Source: DYHD01 sp964411065 (GTDB taxonomy: Bacteria > Nitrospirota > Thermodesulfovibrionia > Thermodesulfovibrionales > Dissulfurispiraceae). From it: DNA of 46,020 nucleotides. Of this stretch, positions 42,851 to 46,020 are shown in pieces. Position numbers and translations under genes: made by a program. The stretch lies in contig CAYPJO010000006.1 of NCBI GenBank assembly GCA_964411065.1, positions 1-46,020 on the forward strand, read 5' to 3'. The notes below the pieces were generated by a model that saw nothing but the letters and a program-made list of their open reading frames with translations, was not told where the DNA came from and made no database searches. The first letter of the stretch is position 1. The number at the start of each line of letters is the position of its first letter.

Positions 42851-42900
42851 TGTATAATAGATCCGCACTCTTAACTTTTTATAAATATTAAAGAACTTTA

Positions 42901-43038
42901 TCTCAGAAATGAGATTACTATTAGTCGATTGCTGAAGTACAGTGCCTATTACTGAACTTCTAACTTTAAGCTCTGGCCTCCCAATTTATCTTTTTTTAAT
43001 GTTAATCTCATTGTTAGATTGCTAATGTCTTAAAGTTA
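42901..43038. repeat. Interleaved inverted repeats between xerD and the Lon-like gene
   Basis: Three long-range or local pairings occur. AATGAGATTA (42908-42917) pairs with TAATCTCATT (43003-43012), and TAACTTTAAG (42961-42970) with CTTAAAGTTA (43029-43038), both perfect. GAAGTACAGT (42934-42943) pairs with ACTGAACTTC (42951-42960) with one mismatch. A competing local hairpin TCTCA/TGAGA (42901-42914) uses part of the first arm. The two perfect pairs interlock, a pseudoknot order. No coding frame explains this. Confidence 0.5.
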
Positions 43039-43040
43039 TC

Positions 43041-43922
43041 CTATTTTGCTCTTGGATGATATTGGTAATAGACCTTTTTTATCCTTTCTGCTGTTACTTT
43101 TGTATAAATCTGAGTGGTAGATATATCGGCATGTCCTAACATCTTCTGGACAGACCTGAGATCTGCACCTCTTTCAAGAAGGTGAGTGGCAAAGGAGTGT
43201 CGTATAGCATGAGGAGATATGGTCACGCCATTCTGTTTACCTAATATCTTTAGAAATTGCCAAAATCTTTGTCGGGTCATAGGTGCACCTCTATTTGTTA
43301 AAAAAAGATATGGAGATTGCTTTTTTTTGAGTAGCCTTGGCCTAAGAGTCTCCATATACATTCTGACCTTTGTTTTAGCCCTTTCATTCAACGGTACAAT
43401 TCTCTCTTTTCCTCCCTTTCCTGTTACCCTTAAAAATCCGCCATCAAAGTTTATGTCATTAATCTTTAGAGATATTAGCTCACTTACCCTTAGGCCTGAT
43501 GAATATAAAAGTTCTAACATTGCCATGTCCCTTAGATGGAAAGGGTTTTTCAATTCGGACTGGAGGAGTCGTTCTATTTCTTCAAAGCTGGAGGCTTTAG
43601 GGATTCTTTGCCATCTTGAAGGCATTTTTATTCTTTCTGTAGGATCCTCGGAGATTATCTTTTCGAGTATAAGGAATCTTGTGAAGCTTTTTAGCGTTGA
43701 TAGAAATCGACAAATTGTTGAAGCTGACGTGCCTTTATCTTTGAGAAAGTTTATATAATTTAAGATGTCTTCTTTTTTAAAATTATTTATTGAATGACCA
43801 CTGTTGTCCAAAAAACTTAAGAAACCTCTGAGATCAATACGATAGGACTCTATCGTATTACGGGATAATCCCCTTTCTGTTGCTAAATAGGATAGAAATC
43901 TTAAAATGAGTTCATTATGCAT
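43041..43922 (-). CDS. xerD: Tyrosine recombinase XerC/XerD
   Basis: Site-specific recombinase of 293 residues that resolves chromosome dimers at dif. The N-terminal SAM-like core-binding domain spans about 1-90. The catalytic set is complete: Arg145 (SSGLRVSEL), Lys169 (VTGKGGKER), His238 and Arg241 (HAIRHSFATHLLE), His264 (MLGHADISTT) and nucleophile Tyr273 (TQIYTKV). Length and lack of extra domains fit XerC/XerD rather than a phage integrase. It overlaps the 3' end of the exonuclease gene by 8 bp. No obvious dif-like site was spotted. Confidence 0.93.
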   Translation of the reverse strand: MHNELILRFLSYLATERGLSRNTIESYRIDLRGFLSFLDNSGHSINNFKKEDILNYINFLKDKGTSASTICRFLSTLKSFTRFLILEKIISEDPTERIKMPSRWQRIPKASSFEEIERLLQSELKNPFHLRDMAMLELLYSSGLRVSELISLKINDINFDGGFLRVTGKGGKERIVPLNERAKTKVRMYMETLRPRLLKKKQSPYLFLTNRGAPMTRQRFWQFLKILGKQNGVTISPHAIRHSFATHLLERGADLRSVQKMLGHADISTTQIYTKVTAERIKKVYYQYHPRAK

Positions 43923-44697
43923 CTTTTTGAGTCAGATACTTGTCAATTCCTGAATTTTCTCTTAGTTTAATATATAGAAGTTCTCCAAGTCTAAAAAGAT
44001 TTACTGTATCATACCTATTGTAAGTGAGCAAAAGCTCTTTAGCCTCAAGACTACCCTTTTGAAAATTTTTCCATAGCTTTACAGCATCATAACCATTTAA
44101 GCCTTTTATTGAAGATTCTCTGGAGAGACCAAAAATCTTTTCAATCTTTTTCATGCCTCCTTTTATACCTACTCTTTTTGCTGCTAAGCATAAGTCAAAA
44201 TGGGGGATCTTGATCTCTATCTCTGGAAAAGAATTTATCAAAAAAGGTATATCAAAGGCAATCCCATTAAAAGTTATAAGATATTTATAGCCGTGAAGTA
44301 GTTTTTGTAAATTTTCAGAGGTTAGGTTTTCTTCTCTCAATAGATATCTCCATTCATAGCCATCATATAGTCCAATAAGGGTTATATGCCCACCATAATT
44401 AAAGGGTAAACCGTTTGTCTCTATATCGAGACAGATTGTATCACTCTTAAATTCTTCAAAGAGCTTCCAATGTTCATGCTTTTTTAATAGGGAGGTAAAA
44501 AAAACCGAATTGCCCTCTTTAAGCTCTTTTATCATCTCAGTTAATTGCCTATCATAAAATCTTTTTCTCTCTGGTTCTATTCCGGAGATTCTGTCATAGT
44601 TACAGAAATCTTCCCATACAAGGATACCCCTTCTCCATAGAGAGCGTTCAAACTTTTCAGTTATACCTTCAAGAAAAGAAAAGCTGTTTCGTATCAC
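43915..44697 (-). CDS. DnaQ-fold 3'-5' exonuclease-like protein (YprB type)
   Basis: RNase H-like superfamily protein of 260 residues. The exonuclease acidic residues appear in order: CLDIETNGLPF (Asp, Glu), LITFNGIAFDIPFLI (Asp) and YNRYDTVNLFRL (Asp), the last in the Y-x3-D arrangement of the ExoIII-like motif. About 85 N-terminal residues precede the nuclease core. The domain order matches YprB/RNase_H_2-type proteins without the TPR part. The start is GTG at 44697, without a Shine-Dalgarno but directly downstream of a TATAAT. It overlaps xerD, so the two are co-transcribed. The substrate is unknown. Confidence 0.8.
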   Translation of the reverse strand: MIRNSFSFLEGITEKFERSLWRRGILVWEDFCNYDRISGIEPERKRFYDRQLTEMIKELKEGNSVFFTSLLKKHEHWKLFEEFKSDTICLDIETNGLPFNYGGHITLIGLYDGYEWRYLLREENLTSENLQKLLHGYKYLITFNGIAFDIPFLINSFPEIEIKIPHFDLCLAAKRVGIKGGMKKIEKIFGLSRESSIKGLNGYDAVKLWKNFQKGSLEAKELLLTYNRYDTVNLFRLGELLYIKLRENSGIDKYLTQKDA

Positions 44698-44703
44698 AGT
44701 TAT

Positions 44704-44709
44704 ATTATA
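44704..44709 (-). promoter_or_regulatory. Candidate -10 element for a leaderless transcript
   Basis: Minus-strand TATAAT ends 7 bp before the GTG of the exonuclease gene, so transcription would begin at or next to the start codon. No good -35 hexamer is seen and the gene lacks a ribosome site. Confidence 0.35.
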
Positions 44710-44811
44710 CTTAGAAAGAGCTTTTTAGTGGATATCATTATCAAACAACTTTTTGGATGTAAAACTTTAATGCTAAAATTAAAAAGCATATGCAAAAATA
44801 GCTGAATCTTA

Positions 44812-45684
44812 TTAACTCAAAACAATTAATATGAACCCTGATAACATTATAGTTGCGCCTATAAGTCTTTCACCAATGTTAGATTCTTTAAAGAGGTAAT
44901 AACCATAGACAACTCCAATTAATAGGCTTAATCTCTTGACAGATATCATATATGCAACCTTTGTGAGACTTATAGCGATAAAATGGGAAATAATCATTAA
45001 AGAGAAGAATAGCCCAGGTAAAAAAGCAGAGCGTAAAACTTCACTACTCAGTTTTGGAGAGGGTTCTCTCCTTTTAAAAAATGCTATGGGTGTAAAGGCG
45101 ATTAAGATTATAAAAAAATAAATACTGCCAAAAAAAATTGGCGAAGAGCTTTCTACTCCTAACTTGCCGAGAGAGGCTGTGATGCTATAAATAAAGGCAA
45201 CTAATATCATATAGACTGACCCCTTTTCCTTCGCAATAGCCATAAGAGGTTCAAAAAAACCCTTCTTAAATTGACTAATATTTAGCACATAACTACCTAT
45301 CGCTATCAATATAATCCCTATAGCCCCACTAACAGAGACCTTTTCTCCAATTAAAAGGTATGCGATGAGTATTAAAAACATCGGAGTTAATGAGAGAAAG
45401 GGCAGAGTTAAGCTTAATGGAGAGACTTTGAGGGCTTTGACGTAAAGAATCAATGCTAAAATCTCAAGGGGTAAAGAAATGAAAATTATAAGAAAAAAAT
45501 TGCTCTTAACTTCTGGTAGGGGAGTTAATATGAAAGCAATAAGAAGAAAAGGTGCAGAGAAAGCCAGTCTCAACCATGCTATTAGATATTCATCATGATC
45601 TTTTAAAGCCTTTTTTGTCAAAGCATCACTTGTGGCTAAGGAAAAAGCGCAAATGATTGCAAAAAGTATCCAAGAATATTCCAT
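44812..45684 (-). CDS. EamA/DMT-family transporter
   Basis: Membrane protein of 290 residues with about ten hydrophobic helices arranged as two EamA repeats (about 1-135 and 150-290). Family-type segments are AIICAFSLATSDALTKKAL at the N-terminus, PLSLTLPFLSLTPMFLILI and GATIMLSGFILIVLS at the C-terminus. Members move amino acids, nucleosides or other small metabolites. The substrate cannot be predicted. The gene stands alone with no clear ribosome site; 114 bp separate it from the exonuclease start. Confidence 0.85.
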   Translation of the reverse strand: MEYSWILFAIICAFSLATSDALTKKALKDHDEYLIAWLRLAFSAPFLLIAFILTPLPEVKSNFFLIIFISLPLEILALILYVKALKVSPLSLTLPFLSLTPMFLILIAYLLIGEKVSVSGAIGIILIAIGSYVLNISQFKKGFFEPLMAIAKEKGSVYMILVAFIYSITASLGKLGVESSSPIFFGSIYFFIILIAFTPIAFFKRREPSPKLSSEVLRSAFLPGLFFSLMIISHFIAISLTKVAYMISVKRLSLLIGVVYGYYLFKESNIGERLIGATIMLSGFILIVLS

Positions 45685-45703
45685 TAAGAGATTTTAAAGT
45701 TAC

Positions 45704-45746
45704 TCAATTAAAATTCTCAAATACCTGAGTTTATCAATTAAAATTC
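45704..45746. repeat. Pair of 13-bp direct repeats
   Basis: TCAATTAAAATTC occurs at 45704-45716 and 45734-45746, 30 bp start to start. CTCA/TGAG between them can form a tiny hairpin. Only two copies exist. Possible binding sites upstream of the EamA gene. Confidence 0.4.
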
Positions 45747-45836
45747 ATAATTTATTGAAAAATACCGGATTTCACTTTCCAAAAGGTAAATTTTAGCACA
45801 ACAACTCAGCTGAATGTTCGATAGGCAGGTGCTTCT

Positions 45837-45992
45837 TTATATCTTGGAGTCTTTCTTGACTGTGATGTTGGCTGGTTCTTTTACTTTCAAAACTCTAAAT
45901 ATCTCTTTTCCTACCTTTTCAATCTTGTTTTTAAGATAGTATTCCTTGTCATCTAAGTTGAACAGGATTAAACGAAAAATTGTGTAAAAGGG
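45837..45992 (-). pseudogene. C-terminal coding remnant, possibly of a transposase
   Basis: A minus-strand frame of 51 codons ends at TAA 45837-45839. It reads FNLDDKEYYLKNKIEKVGKE, then IFRVLKVKEPANITVKKDSK. The pattern (acidic turn, Y-L, then GK-x-hydrophobic-x-LK-x-x-P) resembles the last residues of IS1634-like DDE transposases. The frame is closed upstream by a stop at 45993-45995 and has no start codon, so only a fragment survives here unless a frameshift joins it to sequence beyond the window. The family call is weak. Confidence 0.35.
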
Positions 45993-46020
45993 TTACGGTA
46001 AAATTTAAAAAGCTAAAGAA

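Noticed and set aside
43219..43758. Plus-strand frame of 179 codons opposite xerD
   Set aside because: It lies entirely antisense to an intact recombinase with a full catalytic set. Its long open length is explained by codon complementarity.
45704..45746. Two 13-bp direct repeats as a CRISPR array
   Set aside because: Only two short copies, no full repeat-spacer periodicity and no cas genes nearby.

Overview
The window is about 46 kb of AT-rich bacterial DNA with dense, mostly minus-strand genes. The organism looks Gram-negative, because it has a lauroyl-type lipid A acyltransferase and an LPS heptosyltransferase. Its metabolism looks anaerobic: a methylmalonyl-CoA carboxyl-transfer pathway, a CbiX/CbiA/CbiP-type (anaerobic) cobalamin route, and a ThiC-like radical enzyme in the B12 operon. 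I cannot place it in a named phylum from sequence alone. There are no rRNA or tRNA genes and no CRISPR array.

Layout. Positions 1-2.6 kb (+): a JAMM metalloprotease-like protein, an enlarged GroES-like protein and the NAD(P)HX repair enzyme. 2.6-5.1 kb (-): a GlcD-type FAD oxidoreductase and RibD. 5.3-6.4 kb (+): RodA. 6.4-16.3 kb (-): a methylmalonyl-CoA pathway operon read sucC-sucD-mutase large subunit-mutase B12 subunit-epimerase-carboxyltransferase beta-small OadG-like subunit-biotinylated carboxyltransferase-meaB. Together these interconvert succinate and propionyl-CoA, with carboxyl transfer probably coupled to oxaloacetate/pyruvate. 16.3-17 kb is a non-coding stretch with a decayed reading frame. 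17-18 kb (-): a TauE/SafE permease. 18.5-19.7 kb (+): an aspartate aminotransferase.

19.8-33.6 kb (-) is a long cobamide locus. It starts at a promoter, a clear cobalamin riboswitch and a rho-independent terminator. It then reads a ThiC paralogue (probably a BzaF-type 5-hydroxybenzimidazole synthase), cobU, cobT, cobS, cobC, cbiP, cbiB, cobD, cbiA, a cbiX-cbiC fusion and the cobalt transporter cbiMNQO. The corrin-ring methylation and contraction genes are absent from the window. The locus makes the cofactor that the neighbouring mutase operon consumes, and meaB in that operon protects the mutase.

33.6-37.3 kb (-): homoserine dehydrogenase, an AlaC-like aminotransferase and lipoyl synthase. 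37.4-39.5 kb (+): an LPS glycosyltransferase and cysteine synthase. 39.5-45.7 kb (-): LpxL-type acyltransferase, a Lon-like AAA_32 protease with a striking operator-like array upstream, a structured intergenic region, XerC/D recombinase, a DnaQ-fold exonuclease and an EamA transporter. The right edge holds a short coding remnant that may come from a transposase.

The items most worth following up are the riboswitch-controlled ThiC paralogue, the three phased TGTAATT half-sites in front of the Lon-like protease, the interleaved inverted repeats at 42.9-43.04 kb, the competing hairpins between cobU and cobT, and the small OadG-like gene in the carboxyltransferase cluster.
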